Origin: Thermatribacter sp048814795
GTDB taxonomy: Bacteria > Atribacterota > Atribacteria > Atribacterales > Thermatribacteraceae
DNA length: 64,000 nt
Direction: 5' to 3'
NCBI GenBank assembly: GCA_048814795.1
Contig: CP184673.1
Span: 124,001 to 188,000 of the forward strand
The notes under the pieces were generated by a model. The model was given only the letters and a program-made list of their open reading frames with translations, was not told the DNA's origin and ran no database searches. Below are positions 41,133-50,452 of this stretch, one piece after another (positions within the stretch are counted from its first letter, which is position 1; every line of letters begins with the position of its first letter). The position numbers and the translations under genes are program-made.

Positions 41133-41921
41133 GGCCACTCGTTCTCCACGAGCAAGACCGGATATAGCCCGCATGTCCTCTTCGGTAAGCTCAAAATCAA
41201 ATATCTCCAGGTTTTCTTTCTGGTGCTCCAGGGTCGCCGCTTTGGGAATAGCTACCACCATTTCTTGCTGAATCAACCATCTAAGGACTACCTGAGCTGG
41301 GGTTTTTCCGTACCTGGAAGCAATATCTAAAACAAGTTTCTCTTTTATTGCCCGGCCCCGAGCCAGAGGACAGTAAGCGGTGAGCACTATTCCACGCTCC
41401 TGGCAATAAGCGAGCAACTCTCTTTGGGAAAGCAAAGGATGGTATTCTACCTGATCGTTTACAACAGGACAGGGGGAAATTTTTACCGCTTTTTCAAGCA
41501 ACTCCACATCAAAATTACTTACTCCTATATGACGAATTTTTCCCTTATCTTTAGCTTCTGCCATGGCCTGCAAGGTTTCCTCGAGAGGTACTTCCTGACT
41601 GGGCCAGTGTACGAGATACAAGTCAAGGTACTCAGTCTGGAGCTTCTCAAGGCTTCTGTCCAGAGCTCGGAGAACTTCTGGATAACGCAGATGAGTATAC
41701 CAGACCTTGCTGGTTAAAAATATTTCTTCTCGCGCGATTCCCGATTTTCGAAGAGCCTGACCTATGTAAGATTCGTTATCATAGAATTCAGCCGTATCTA
41801 TATGGCGATAACCAAGTTCCAGAGCCTGTAGAACTGCTTTCTCACACTGGTTACCCCGTAAATCCCAGGTACCCAGCCCGATAACTGGCATCTTCCCTTC
41901 GGGTAGCTGAATATACTTCAT
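41121..41921 (-). CDS. Aldo/keto reductase
   Basis: A 266-residue NADPH-dependent aldo/keto reductase of the short (AKR5-like) type. The tetrad is visible: Asp in DTAEFYDNE with Tyr (about 42-47), Lys in SKVWYTHL (about 70) and His in LVHWPSQ (about 104). GVSNFDVELLEKA and the C-terminal IPKAATLEHQKENLEIFDF cofactor loop follow. It reduces aldehydes or ketones; the natural substrate is unknown. It lies 18 bases after another reductase in the same operon. Confidence 0.9.
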   Translation of the reverse strand: MKYIQLPEGKMPVIGLGTWDLRGNQCEKAVLQALELGYRHIDTAEFYDNESYIGQALRKSGIAREEIFLTSKVWYTHLRYPEVLRALDRSLEKLQTEYLDLYLVHWPSQEVPLEETLQAMAEAKDKGKIRHIGVSNFDVELLEKAVKISPCPVVNDQVEYHPLLSQRELLAYCQERGIVLTAYCPLARGRAIKEKLVLDIASRYGKTPAQVVLRWLIQQEMVVAIPKAATLEHQKENLEIFDFELTEEDMRAISGLARGERVASRL

Positions 41922-41939
41922 TACCAGTTCCTCCCTTTC

Positions 41940-42917
41940 TCAACCCAGAGCAGCAATTTTCTTCTCTCGTTCTTCCAAAATTGCTTCTATCTCAGAAATC
42001 GTAGCCTCATCCAGTTCCCAATCACCAGCAAGAGCAGTTTCGGCAATTTGTTCTGGGCTTCTTGCCCCCACGATAGCTGCTGTAACCTCTTCACGGCGCA
42101 AAACCCAGGCAATGGCAAGGTGAGAAAGGCTTTTACCATGTTTTTCAGCAATCTTTTTAAGTTTGTTCACACACTCCATATTAATGGTAAGCTGTGGTTC
42201 TTGAAACATGGGATCATTGCGACGATGGTCATCAGGTGGAAGCTTGCTCACCCACTCAGGATTGACCTTTCCAGTCAGAAGACCCTTTTGCATGGGGCTA
42301 TAAACAATAACTCCTATATTGTTGGAAGCGCAAAAAGGAAGGATTTCCCTCTCTATTTCCCGACGAAACATGCTGTAAGGGGGCTGCAATGAAGCTATAG
42401 GGTGAATCCTCTGTGCTCGTTGCATCTGAGAAACGCTAAAATTGGACACGCCACCGTAACGGACTTTTCCTTCTTCAATAAGTTCGGATATTGCTTCCCA
42501 ACCCTCTTCGATCTGTTCATCAGGAATGGGCCAGTGAATCTGGTAAAGATCGATAACTTCTACCTGGAGTCGTCTCAGGCTATTTTCGGCTTCTCTTTTT
42601 ACGCTTTCCTTTTTTAAGCAGTTGATGATTTCACCCTTTTCGTCCCAGGTAAGACCACATTTAGTAGCGATTACCGGTTTCTGAGACAAGCCCTTTATAG
42701 CCTTGCCAACTATTTCCTCAGAATGACCCAAACCATATACCGCTGCGGTATCTATCCAGTTAATGCCTGCGTCCAGAGCTTTCCATATGGTTCGCACCGA
42801 AGCTTCGTCATCCTGAGGACCCCAGCCAAACTTCCAGCCACCCCCACCGATAGCCCAGGTTCCAAGACCGATCACGCTCAATTCAAGATCTGTCCAGCCC
42901 AGTTTTCTGGTTCGCAC
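41940..42917 (-). CDS. Aldo/keto reductase, YhdN/AKR11-like
   Basis: A 325-residue member of the longer general-stress type AKR group: RTRKLGWTDLELSVIGLGTWAIGGGGW opening, catalytic Asp/Tyr in DTAAVYGLGHSEE (about 57-69), Lys in ATKCG, His in QIHWPIPDE, and AIVGARSPEQIAE cofactor loop near the end. Substrate unknown. GTG start with GGGAGG eight bases upstream. It begins 54 bases after the TolC-family gene, so it may be read from the efflux operon or alone. Confidence 0.9.
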   Translation of the reverse strand: MRTRKLGWTDLELSVIGLGTWAIGGGGWKFGWGPQDDEASVRTIWKALDAGINWIDTAAVYGLGHSEEIVGKAIKGLSQKPVIATKCGLTWDEKGEIINCLKKESVKREAENSLRRLQVEVIDLYQIHWPIPDEQIEEGWEAISELIEEGKVRYGGVSNFSVSQMQRAQRIHPIASLQPPYSMFRREIEREILPFCASNNIGVIVYSPMQKGLLTGKVNPEWVSKLPPDDHRRNDPMFQEPQLTINMECVNKLKKIAEKHGKSLSHLAIAWVLRREEVTAAIVGARSPEQIAETALAGDWELDEATISEIEAILEEREKKIAALG

Positions 42918-42970
42918 TTACAACGCCTCCCTTCCTGGTCCAAAGTTCACTTTGAGCATAGCATATTTTG

Positions 42971-44110
42971 TCAAGAAGCAGGAACTTCAGAACTCTCCAG
43001 GGTAACATCTTGCTGAGCAGAGGGTTCTGAATCCTTAAGGAAAGTTGAACGCTCGTTAAAACTCAGACCAAGCCTGGTGAAAAACCGGGCCAGAGAAACG
43101 TTGTAATCATAAATAGATTGTAAATAAGCGATCTCTGACTGATAAAGGTTGTACTGGGCCTCGAGCAAATCCAGGGTGGTTATCGCCCCATTTTCAAAGC
43201 GAGCCTGGGCGATGTTTAGATTTTCTTTAGCCACCCCTAATGCCTTCTCCCGAATAGGAACCTGCTCTTCAGCATTCTTCAGAGTAAAATAAGCTTCCTT
43301 GATCTCAAGCTCTACGCTCTCCCTGGTTCTGGCAAGCTGTATTGAACGTTGCTCTGCTTCAAGTTGAGCAGCTTCTTTATCAAGGGCAGGAGTGTAGGGA
43401 GTGTTACTCACTTCCACTTTCTTTTCTGCCAGTTTGAGGTTGTCTTCAGCCTGCTGAATTTCCAAGCGATGAGAAAGGGCATAGTTCAAAGATTTCTCAA
43501 AATCTATCTCTACCGGAGAAAAACTGAGAGAACTGGTCAATTTAAAGCGGGTGTCAGGTTCAACAGCAATGAGGCTATTCAAGTTTTGCCAGGCCAGTTC
43601 CAGATCTCGAGAAGCGTTATTGATTTCCTGTTCAGCCTGTTCTGCTTCAAGTTGGGCCTGCAAAAGGTCTATCTCGGCCACCATTCCCAGTGAAAAGCGA
43701 ATCTGAATATCCTCGAGCTGCTTTTTAGCTCTCTCTGCACCACTTTGAGCCAGTTGCAAAGCCTGTTCCGCTCTCAAAACATTATAGTAAGCTTCCTCGA
43801 TGGAGAGCGCCAAATTACTTAAATTAATTTCCACTTCCCGCTGTGCCCAATTCCAGGAATTTTCGGCTGATAATCTGGAAATCACGGAAGGATTCAATAA
43901 GAGATCAGCCATAGCTTTCTGGTACGCGTTACGAGCAACCTGAAGTTGAATACGGTAAAGTGCGGCATCCCTACCTTCCTCAAGACCTTTTCTAATAGCC
44001 TCTTCAAGAGAAAGAGAAGACATTTTTTCCTGTGCACCAGCCAGAGAAAAAAGTAACATTACCAAAACCAGCAAACCGGCAAAAAACAACATTCTTTTCA
44101 AACTCTTCAA
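42971..44110 (-). CDS. TolC-family outer-membrane efflux protein (second copy)
   Basis: A 379-residue OMF protein: signal peptide (about 1-26), then two repeats of long alpha-helices with beta hairpins, typical blocks being LSLEEAIRKGLEEG (about 33-46), RVA.NAY, LQAQLEAEQAEQEINNASRDLELAWQNL (about 155-182), and the second-half TTLDLLEAQYNLYQSEIAYLQSIYDYNVSLARFFTRLG. Trimers form the outer-membrane channel. Somewhat short for TolC. It lies 18 bases after another TolC-family gene; two OMF genes behind one MacAB pair is unusual. Confidence 0.87.
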   Translation of the reverse strand: MKSLKRMLFFAGLLVLVMLLFSLAGAQEKMSSLSLEEAIRKGLEEGRDAALYRIQLQVARNAYQKAMADLLLNPSVISRLSAENSWNWAQREVEINLSNLALSIEEAYYNVLRAEQALQLAQSGAERAKKQLEDIQIRFSLGMVAEIDLLQAQLEAEQAEQEINNASRDLELAWQNLNSLIAVEPDTRFKLTSSLSFSPVEIDFEKSLNYALSHRLEIQQAEDNLKLAEKKVEVSNTPYTPALDKEAAQLEAEQRSIQLARTRESVELEIKEAYFTLKNAEEQVPIREKALGVAKENLNIAQARFENGAITTLDLLEAQYNLYQSEIAYLQSIYDYNVSLARFFTRLGLSFNERSTFLKDSEPSAQQDVTLESSEVPAS

Positions 44111-44128
44111 CCTCCCCTTTAAGTTTAA

Positions 44129-45523
44129 TCAGCGAGTAACTGCAAGCTGTTGCATAACTTGCTCTATATTCAGGGGTTTTTCGCTCTGAACCAAGAGTTG
44201 AACCCAGTTCAAGAAATAATCGATTTTGTTCTTCTGATAATCGCTCTGTGCTCCAACCAGTTGCACCTCCCCCTGAAGTAGTTCCCGGTCGGTTATCGCA
44301 CCAAGTTCGAATTGCTTTTTGAACACCTGATAGGTTTCCTTAGCGTTCTTTAATGAAATCCTGGAGAGAAGAAATGCGTTTTCAGCTTGAATGAATTTCT
44401 GATATTGCGCATCCACCTCAAGTAAAGCTTCTTTTTCCCACCCCTCAAGATTTCTCTCCAGAATATTCAGACTAAGACGAATTTGCTTTTCCTTCTTGTC
44501 GGTCACCCCACCATCAAAAAGAGGAAATGAAAACTCAATCCCAACCGTCCAGCTCCCATCCTCACCCAAAGAAACATCACTACTTGCACTCTGGAAAAAA
44601 CTTTGAGTACTGCTGGAACCAAGCTGCAACTGGTACTCCAGAACCCAGTCAGGCCAATTCAAGTAAGCATTGAAACTGGCATTTTCTTCCTGATACTCAG
44701 CAAAAAGAGAAACGCCCACCTTCTTTTGCTTGGCAAGTTCCTCGAGCTCTATCTGATAAGACTCTTTTTCTCGAAGTAGCGTTTTCTTCTCAGTGCTGAT
44801 AGTCAGCTTGGAGTCAACCACTTCATCAAAGCCAGGATGAGGAAGGTTCTCAAAGTCTGGCAAGGGAGCAAGTTGAAAAGACGTATCTAAAGGGTTGCCT
44901 AACAGCAAGTTAAGTTTCCGAATAAGTGAAACAATATACTTCTTGTGTTGAGCGAGAAGATTCTCCTTTTCTTTCACTCCTTCCTCAAGCTCCAATAGGG
45001 AAGAATGGGAAATATTACCCTGTTCAAAACGAAGCTTCCCGTCTTCGTAAAGCTTCCGCGCCAGTTCCAGGTTTTTCTGAATAAGTTTCAACTCTTCCTG
45101 TGCCTGCAAAAGAGAACAATACGTGGAGATAGTCTGAATCTTTATCTCTTCCTGAGTCTTGATAAGCTCATCCTGCGTGTTTTGCAATGCAAGTTGAGCC
45201 AAGCGTTCCTCTTTGGAAGCTCCCTTAAGGTATACAGTATCACTAATGCTCAGAGCAACACTACTTTGAGCATCCCCGCATAAGGGGACAAAACCTTCCA
45301 CTTCCACTGCAGGAGAAAAATCGGTGGATTTGCTAATTTCCAGATCCAGCTGAGCAAGCTGGTATTTATCCTGAGCGTTAAGCACTTCCTTAGCATGTGA
45401 AATTGCTTTATTGACCGCTTCTTCAAGAGTGAGTAATTCCTGGGACCAAGCAAGGGAAAAGCAATAAAAAACCAGCATTCCAGAAAACAAAGCCACAAAA
45501 AAAGCCTTTTTCAAACCAAGCAT
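44129..45523 (-). CDS. TolC-family outer-membrane efflux protein (first copy)
   Basis: A 464-residue OMF protein with a signal peptide (about 1-27), LLTLEEAVNKAISHAKEVLNAQDKY opening, TQEEIKIQTISTYCSLLQAQEELKLIQKNLELARKLY (about 120-156) and GAITDRELLQGEVQLVGAQSDYQKNKIDYFLNWVQLL near the C-terminus. A central Ser/Phe/Gln-rich strand region (about 280-330) is longer than in the second copy. It should pair with MacAB. Located 13 bases after the MacB-type permease. Confidence 0.87.
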   Translation of the reverse strand: MLGLKKAFFVALFSGMLVFYCFSLAWSQELLTLEEAVNKAISHAKEVLNAQDKYQLAQLDLEISKSTDFSPAVEVEGFVPLCGDAQSSVALSISDTVYLKGASKEERLAQLALQNTQDELIKTQEEIKIQTISTYCSLLQAQEELKLIQKNLELARKLYEDGKLRFEQGNISHSSLLELEEGVKEKENLLAQHKKYIVSLIRKLNLLLGNPLDTSFQLAPLPDFENLPHPGFDEVVDSKLTISTEKKTLLREKESYQIELEELAKQKKVGVSLFAEYQEENASFNAYLNWPDWVLEYQLQLGSSSTQSFFQSASSDVSLGEDGSWTVGIEFSFPLFDGGVTDKKEKQIRLSLNILERNLEGWEKEALLEVDAQYQKFIQAENAFLLSRISLKNAKETYQVFKKQFELGAITDRELLQGEVQLVGAQSDYQKNKIDYFLNWVQLLVQSEKPLNIEQVMQQLAVTR

Positions 45524-45536
45524 CCTTCAGGCCTCC

Positions 45537-46742
45537 TTACTCATAGCGCAGAGCAGCTATAGGATTGAGTTTGCTGGCTCTCCTTGCCGGATAAATACCA
45601 AAGAAAAGCCCCACCCCGGCTGAAATGGAAAGAGCAAGCAAAATTACACTTAAAGAAACTTGGGACTGAAACTGGGAAAAGCGAGAGATAAAATCAGCCC
45701 CCAGCAAACCCAGAAAAACACCTATCCCACCCCCCAGAAAACTTAGAATCGAGGACTCAATAACAAATTGCAGCAGAATATCTGAAGGTTTGGCCCCTAT
45801 AGCTTTACGTAGACCAATTTCCCGGGTACGTTCAGTCACCGACACCAGCATAATATTCATAATACCAATACCCCCTACCAGGAGAGAAATTCCGGCAATG
45901 GCACCCAGGAAAAGAGTTATGGTTCCAGTAACCTGCTGAATGGTCTCCAAGATATCTTGCTGATTGAGAATGGAAAACTTATCAGGATCTTCAAGTTTAC
46001 GAGTGAAAAATCTTTTTAGAAATTGAGCCACCACATCCAGATCCTCTTCATTTCTCGCTTTAGCAGTAATTAACTGAATATCTCGGGAACCAGTTAGCCT
46101 GGTCTGAGCAGTGGTGATAGGTATTATGACCTGGTTGCCATAATCCTGACCCATCAACTTCTTTTCCCCAGTAACTCCGATCACTTCAAAAATAACCCTG
46201 CCTATACGTATTTTTTGGCCCAAAGGATTTTCGCTACCAAAAAGTTCTTCGGCCATGGTTTTACCCAACACCGCCACCCTGCTTCTCTCCACCAGTTCCC
46301 TTTCGCTAAAAAACCTGCCCCGCTCAATTTGGAAGTTATAAACCTCGGGGTAAGCAGTGGTAGTGCAGACCACTCTACCCCGAATGCTGGTTCCCCTGTA
46401 AGTTATAACCAGATTAGCGGTGTTTTGGGCAATCAAATACTCAATCTGAGGGATTCTTTTAGCTTCCAGCTCTTCAAACTCTTTCCAGCTAATAAGCTCT
46501 TCCCCAGGACGGGCAAAAGGCATACCCGGCCTCTGCCGTACTGTGCCAGGTACCACCGTTACCTGATTGGAACCCAAAGCGCCAATTTGGGAAATTATTT
46601 GCTCCCGCATCCCTTCGCCGAGACCCAGCATGGCCACCACTGCAGCCACGCCTATAACCACTCCCAGCATAGTTAAAAAAGAACGCAACTTGTTGGAAAG
46701 AATACTTAAGATAGAGGTCCTCAAGCTTTCAGAAAAATTCAA
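45537..46742 (-). CDS. MacB-type ABC permease
   Basis: A 401-residue permease with four transmembrane segments: one at about residues 19-42 (LRSFLTMLGVVIGVAAVVAML), a large periplasmic domain (about 45-275) and three C-terminal segments (from ITLFLGAIAGISLLVGGIGIMNIMLVSVTERTREIGLRKAIGA, the family signature). This is the FtsX-like MacB core, with the ATPase in a separate gene. It drives export of macrolides, peptides or siderophores through TolC by mechanotransmission. TTG start overlaps the ATPase stop. Confidence 0.9.
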   Translation of the reverse strand: MNFSESLRTSILSILSNKLRSFLTMLGVVIGVAAVVAMLGLGEGMREQIISQIGALGSNQVTVVPGTVRQRPGMPFARPGEELISWKEFEELEAKRIPQIEYLIAQNTANLVITYRGTSIRGRVVCTTTAYPEVYNFQIERGRFFSERELVERSRVAVLGKTMAEELFGSENPLGQKIRIGRVIFEVIGVTGEKKLMGQDYGNQVIIPITTAQTRLTGSRDIQLITAKARNEEDLDVVAQFLKRFFTRKLEDPDKFSILNQQDILETIQQVTGTITLFLGAIAGISLLVGGIGIMNIMLVSVTERTREIGLRKAIGAKPSDILLQFVIESSILSFLGGGIGVFLGLLGADFISRFSQFQSQVSLSVILLALSISAGVGLFFGIYPARRASKLNPIAALRYE

Positions 46743-47518
46743 AGGAGTTCTCTAACCCCCTTCTCCTTAAAAAGTTTTCCTTCTGGCTCACTCAGGCGGA
46801 CATCGGCTCGGATCGGATTATCCACCTCTTCGTTTTTAAAAAGCCTGCCGTCCAGAAAATGGAGAATACGTCTCGCGTGCAAGGCAATATCCCGTTCATG
46901 AGTGACCAGCACGATGGTTCTGCCTTCCTGGTTGAGTTGCTGTAAAATGGCCATTATCTCCTCACTGGAGTGTGAGTCAAGATTACCGGTGGGTTCATCA
47001 GCGAGTATCAACGAGGGATTATTAACCAGAGCCCGGGCGATGGCCACTCTCTGTGCCTGGCCACCTGATAGCTGGTTGGGGCGATGGTACATGCGGTCAC
47101 CAAGTCCTACTGCCTGAAGCACTTCTTCCACGCGTTTTCTGCGTTCTCTGCGAGATATTCCAGCGTAAATCAGGGGAAGCTCCACATTCTGAAAAGCAGT
47201 ATAGCGCGGCAACAGGTTAAAGCTCTGGAAAACAAAGCCTATCTTTTGATTTCTAACCTGGGCCAGCGCACTTTCTTTCAACTTAGAAACATCTTTTCCT
47301 TCCAGAAAATAAGCCCCGCTGGTTGGTATATCTAAACAACCCAGAATGTTCAATAGGGTGGATTTCCCAGAACCCGAAGGACCCATCACAGCCACGAATT
47401 CTCCTCTTTCAATGGCAAAACTCACGCCCCGCAGGGCAGGAACTTCCACTGCACCTGTACGGTAAACCTTGACCAGTTCCTCTACTCTGATAAGAATTTC
47501 TCTGGCTGACTCATTCAT
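46739..47518 (-). CDS. MacB/LolD-type ABC ATPase
   Basis: A 259-residue ABC ATPase: Walker A GPSGSGKSTLLNILGCLD (about 46-63), Q-loop FVFQSFNLLPRYTA, signature QLSGGQAQRVAIARALVNNPSLILADEPTGNLDS (Walker B in the last part) and a VTHE H-loop. The SFNLL and PTGNLDS blocks are typical of the MacB/LolD/FtsE group. It powers the neighbouring permease. The stop overlaps that gene's TTG start by 3 bases. The C-terminal 30 residues are an extension. Confidence 0.92.
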   Translation of the reverse strand: MNESAREILIRVEELVKVYRTGAVEVPALRGVSFAIERGEFVAVMGPSGSGKSTLLNILGCLDIPTSGAYFLEGKDVSKLKESALAQVRNQKIGFVFQSFNLLPRYTAFQNVELPLIYAGISRRERRKRVEEVLQAVGLGDRMYHRPNQLSGGQAQRVAIARALVNNPSLILADEPTGNLDSHSSEEIMAILQQLNQEGRTIVLVTHERDIALHARRILHFLDGRLFKNEEVDNPIRADVRLSEPEGKLFKEKGVRELL

Positions 47519-47523
47519 ACTCT

Positions 47524-48801
47524 CTACCTCTGTGGCGGAGGTCCTCCCACAAACATACTGGGTCTTTCTCCACTCCCACCCGAGCTAACCGTTTCAGTAA
47601 CTCCCAGCAAAACCTGGTCTCCTTCCTGCAAACCTTCGACTATCTCCACTTGAGATTCATTCCGTAGACCAACTTTAACTTTTTTAGGTTGAGGTTTTCC
47701 ATCTTCACCTTTTACAAAAACCAGATACTCTCCACCTCTTTCCTCCACCGCTTCAACTGGCAGTAAAAGAGCATTTTCACGAGCTTCGATAATGATATCT
47801 GCCTCAACGGTCATCCCGGAAAAAAGCAAACCTTCCGGATTGGGTATTTTAATCTTTACCGGATAAGTAACCACGTTTTCCTGAATTATCCCGTCCAGAC
47901 CAATTTCGGTAACCTCTCCCCAGAAGGTCCGATCGGGAAAAGCATCAACCGAAATGCGCACCTTCTGACCGATTCTCACTTTGGGAATATCCACTTCGTT
48001 AATGTAGGTCACGGCCCGCATCAGGGAAATGTTACCCAAAACCATAAGCACTGTTTCCTCGGTAGCTCTTTCTCCCTCCTCTATCTCAATAGAGAGAACC
48101 GTGCTCTCAATGGGAGCTACCACTGTAGCATCCTGGATATCCTTCTCGATAACCTCGATATCAGTCTGAATCTGCTCCAATTGAGATCTTAAAATGGCAA
48201 TATCTTCAGAAGAAGTGCCCTGCTTAGTTTCTTCAAGCTCAGCCTCGGCCATTTCCAGATTGGCTTCGGCAAGTCGAAGGTCACGTTCACTTTCTTTCAG
48301 AGTCTCCAGAGAAATAGCACCGGCAGTAAATAGCTTTTGATTCTTCTCATAAGCATCTCTGGCCTTTTCGTATGCAACCAGAGCCTGCTGGTAAGCAACT
48401 TCCTTTTGTTTCAATTCCACTTTTTCAGGCTTTTTCAGAGCCTTTTCAAGCTCAGCCTGGGCAGCTTTGTACTGAGCTCGTGCTTTCTTCAAAGAAATCT
48501 CCAGATCCGAGGTATCAAAAACCAGCAAAGGTTCGCCCTTTTTAACCCTCTGACCCACCTCAACCAGTACTTGAGCCACCTCTCCACCTGTTTCAGGCGT
48601 CAGCTCTATTTTATCCCAGGGCTCCAGAGTTCCCAGTTCTGAAACCACTTCCTCCATGGAACCACGCTCAACCCTCACAGTTGTTAACTCCTGACGTGCA
48701 ACCTCCGGACTTTCTTTCCTTCCCAAAAAACGAAACGCAATCAAAAAAACCACTACTATGATTGCCACCCCTACCATGATGGCCTTAACCCTTTTCGACA
48801 T
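47524..48801 (-). CDS. MacA-type periplasmic adaptor (HlyD/RND family)
   Basis: A 425-residue membrane-fusion protein: one N-terminal transmembrane anchor (about 6-26), a lipoyl-like half (PWDKIELTPETGGEVAQVLVEVGQRVKKGEPLLVFD), a long coiled-coil hairpin (about 90-215), the second lipoyl half (ATVVAPIESTVLSIEIEEGE), a beta-barrel domain and a membrane-proximal domain. It connects the permease to a TolC channel. ATG with GGGAGG eight bases upstream; promoter at 48884-48913. First gene of the five-gene operon. Confidence 0.9.
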   Translation of the reverse strand: MSKRVKAIMVGVAIIVVVFLIAFRFLGRKESPEVARQELTTVRVERGSMEEVVSELGTLEPWDKIELTPETGGEVAQVLVEVGQRVKKGEPLLVFDTSDLEISLKKARAQYKAAQAELEKALKKPEKVELKQKEVAYQQALVAYEKARDAYEKNQKLFTAGAISLETLKESERDLRLAEANLEMAEAELEETKQGTSSEDIAILRSQLEQIQTDIEVIEKDIQDATVVAPIESTVLSIEIEEGERATEETVLMVLGNISLMRAVTYINEVDIPKVRIGQKVRISVDAFPDRTFWGEVTEIGLDGIIQENVVTYPVKIKIPNPEGLLFSGMTVEADIIIEARENALLLPVEAVEERGGEYLVFVKGEDGKPQPKKVKVGLRNESQVEIVEGLQEGDQVLLGVTETVSSGGSGERPSMFVGGPPPQR

Positions 48802-48851
48802 CAGGAATGCCTCCCACCCTGCTTTTGCGCATTCTGCTATCTTCTCTAAAA

Positions 48852-48866
48852 CCCGTTTAAAACGGG
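48852..48866. promoter_or_regulatory. Perfect 15-bp palindrome at the efflux promoter, possible operator
   Basis: CCCGTTT-A-AAACGGG (plus strand), perfect 7-base arms around one base, about 18 bases downstream of the -10 of the macA promoter and 51 bases before the ATG. No regulator gene is adjacent. In RNA it could also form a short hairpin followed by TTTT. Confidence 0.5.
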
Positions 48867-48883
48867 ATTCATTTTACTCACTA

Positions 48884-48913
48884 ATTATGGCGCGATTTTT
48901 AACAGTTTGTAAA
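48884..48913 (-). promoter_or_regulatory. Promoter of the MacAB-TolC efflux operon
   Basis: On the minus strand TTTACA, 18-base spacer, CATAAT (five of six matches each). Transcription would begin near 48877, leaving a leader of about 75 bases containing the palindrome. Confidence 0.55.
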
Positions 48914-48980
48914 CATTTTGTGAACTGCAAGTGTTTGGCTTCGAAAATCTGAATCCCGAAAAAACCCCAGCAAAACTAAA

Positions 48981-49002
48981 GGACCCTGCCGAAGCAGGGT
49001 CC
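48981..49002 (-). terminator. Rho-independent terminator of the asparagine-synthetase-like gene
   Basis: GGACCCTGC and its complement around a TTCG tetraloop closed by C-G (minus strand), about 46 bases after the stop, followed by TTTAGTTTT. Confidence 0.85.
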
Positions 49003-49047
49003 TGACTGAGGGAAGAAACCCTAAGGAACTAAAAAGCTGCTACAAAG

Positions 49048-50385
49048 TTAAGCCAACTTGCTTCTACCCATCCAGTCCAAATCTAACCTCTCGCCAAAAT
49101 GCTCTTTAAAAATTCGATAATAGAGCAGCTCTTCCTTGCTACGTAGAAGCCATCCATTGGGCAGGTTGCGCTCTCTTGCAAAGTCCGAATCACTGATTCT
49201 CTTTTCAGCATAATCGGCAACAAGCTCTTCCACACCTGCTCCCTGCCAGAACTTGGCCTTTCTGCGCCAGAGCACTTTATCCGGTAGTTTGTCTTCCACG
49301 GCTTTTCTCAAAATCCATTTTTCAATTCCCTCCTTGATCTTGTACTCAGGAGGAATGGAAAGAGCAAAGGAAACCACTTCCCTATCAACAAAAGGCACAT
49401 GGACCAGTAACCCGTGCGCTGCAGAACTGCGATCCACTCTCTGCAGGGCAGTATTATGAAGCCGACCCAGGATATCGATAAGTTCGGCAGTCAATTTTTC
49501 TTCAGGAAAGCTTTTAAGATAATCATAGCCTGCAAAAAGCTCGTCCCCACCTTCTCCCGAAAAAACCACAGGAACGTACTCAGCAGCTACCTTTGATACC
49601 GCATAGTTAGTTATGCTGGAGCGCACCAAAAGAGCATCAAAGGATTCGAGATGATAAATTACTTCAGGAAGAAGTCTAACTGCCTCCTCAAAGTTAATAA
49701 TCACTTCCTGGTGTTGAGAGCCAATGTGGTCAGCCACTATTCTGGCATATTCGAGGTCTTCAGCACCGGGAAAACCTGCTGCAAAGGTGCAGAGCCTGTC
49801 CACTCGGTCCCTAAGTAGAGCAGCTATTGTGCTTGAATCAAGCCCCCCTGAAAGCCAGGAACCAGCTTCTTTTATCCCGCCAATTCTCTTAGCAATTGAG
49901 TCCTCAAGGAGAGTACGCAACTTTCGAGATACTTCCTCGACTTTCCCCTTGAAGAAAGGCTTTCCTTTAAGCTCAAAGTATTTTCTAATCTCCCCCCTCT
50001 CGAGACAACTACCATAAGGCAGCTCTTTAACTTCGTTGCTTAACCGATACAGAGCCTTGAACTCAGATGCAAAGCAGAGGTTGCCCTGAGCATCATAAGC
50101 ATAATAAAGCGGAGCCACTCCCAGAAAATCTCGCTCAAGAGAGGGTACCCCATCTTTAAGTGCGGCGCTGGCAAATTGATCCGGTCCTCTCCAATCAACT
50201 GCCCTGGCTTTCTTTTCAAGAATTTCCTGAGCTCCAACCTGCACACGGTTGTAAACCACTCCCAAAGTGGCCCCTGGTAGTTCAATTACTTTCCTGCCAG
50301 CCGGACCACGGTGTTTGATAAGATCGAGCATTTGTTCTACTTTTCCTTGCTGATTAGAAGCAAAAATACCTGCAATGCCGGCCAC
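49048..50385 (-). CDS. Asparagine synthetase B-like protein lacking the glutaminase Cys
   Basis: A 445-residue AsnB-type protein. The N-terminal class II amidotransferase domain (about 1-135) begins MAGIAGIF; the nucleophilic Cys2 of active enzymes (MCGI) is Ala, encoded by GCC after a GTG start with GGGAGG seven bases upstream. The C-terminal PP-loop synthetase domain is intact (SWLSGGLDSSTIAALL about 178-193; FSGEGGDELFAGYDYL). It may use free ammonia, as archaeal-type or beta-lactam-synthetase-like relatives do, or act on another carboxylate. The amidotransferase part is also short. Monocistronic with its own terminator. Confidence 0.87.
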   Translation of the reverse strand: MAGIAGIFASNQQGKVEQMLDLIKHRGPAGRKVIELPGATLGVVYNRVQVGAQEILEKKARAVDWRGPDQFASAALKDGVPSLERDFLGVAPLYYAYDAQGNLCFASEFKALYRLSNEVKELPYGSCLERGEIRKYFELKGKPFFKGKVEEVSRKLRTLLEDSIAKRIGGIKEAGSWLSGGLDSSTIAALLRDRVDRLCTFAAGFPGAEDLEYARIVADHIGSQHQEVIINFEEAVRLLPEVIYHLESFDALLVRSSITNYAVSKVAAEYVPVVFSGEGGDELFAGYDYLKSFPEEKLTAELIDILGRLHNTALQRVDRSSAAHGLLVHVPFVDREVVSFALSIPPEYKIKEGIEKWILRKAVEDKLPDKVLWRRKAKFWQGAGVEELVADYAEKRISDSDFARERNLPNGWLLRSKEELLYYRIFKEHFGERLDLDWMGRSKLA

Positions 50386-50452
50386 TCTTGTACCTCCCTT
50401 AGCATAAATTTGACCCCAAACAATTTAACATAATATGCCAAGCAAAGCAAAT

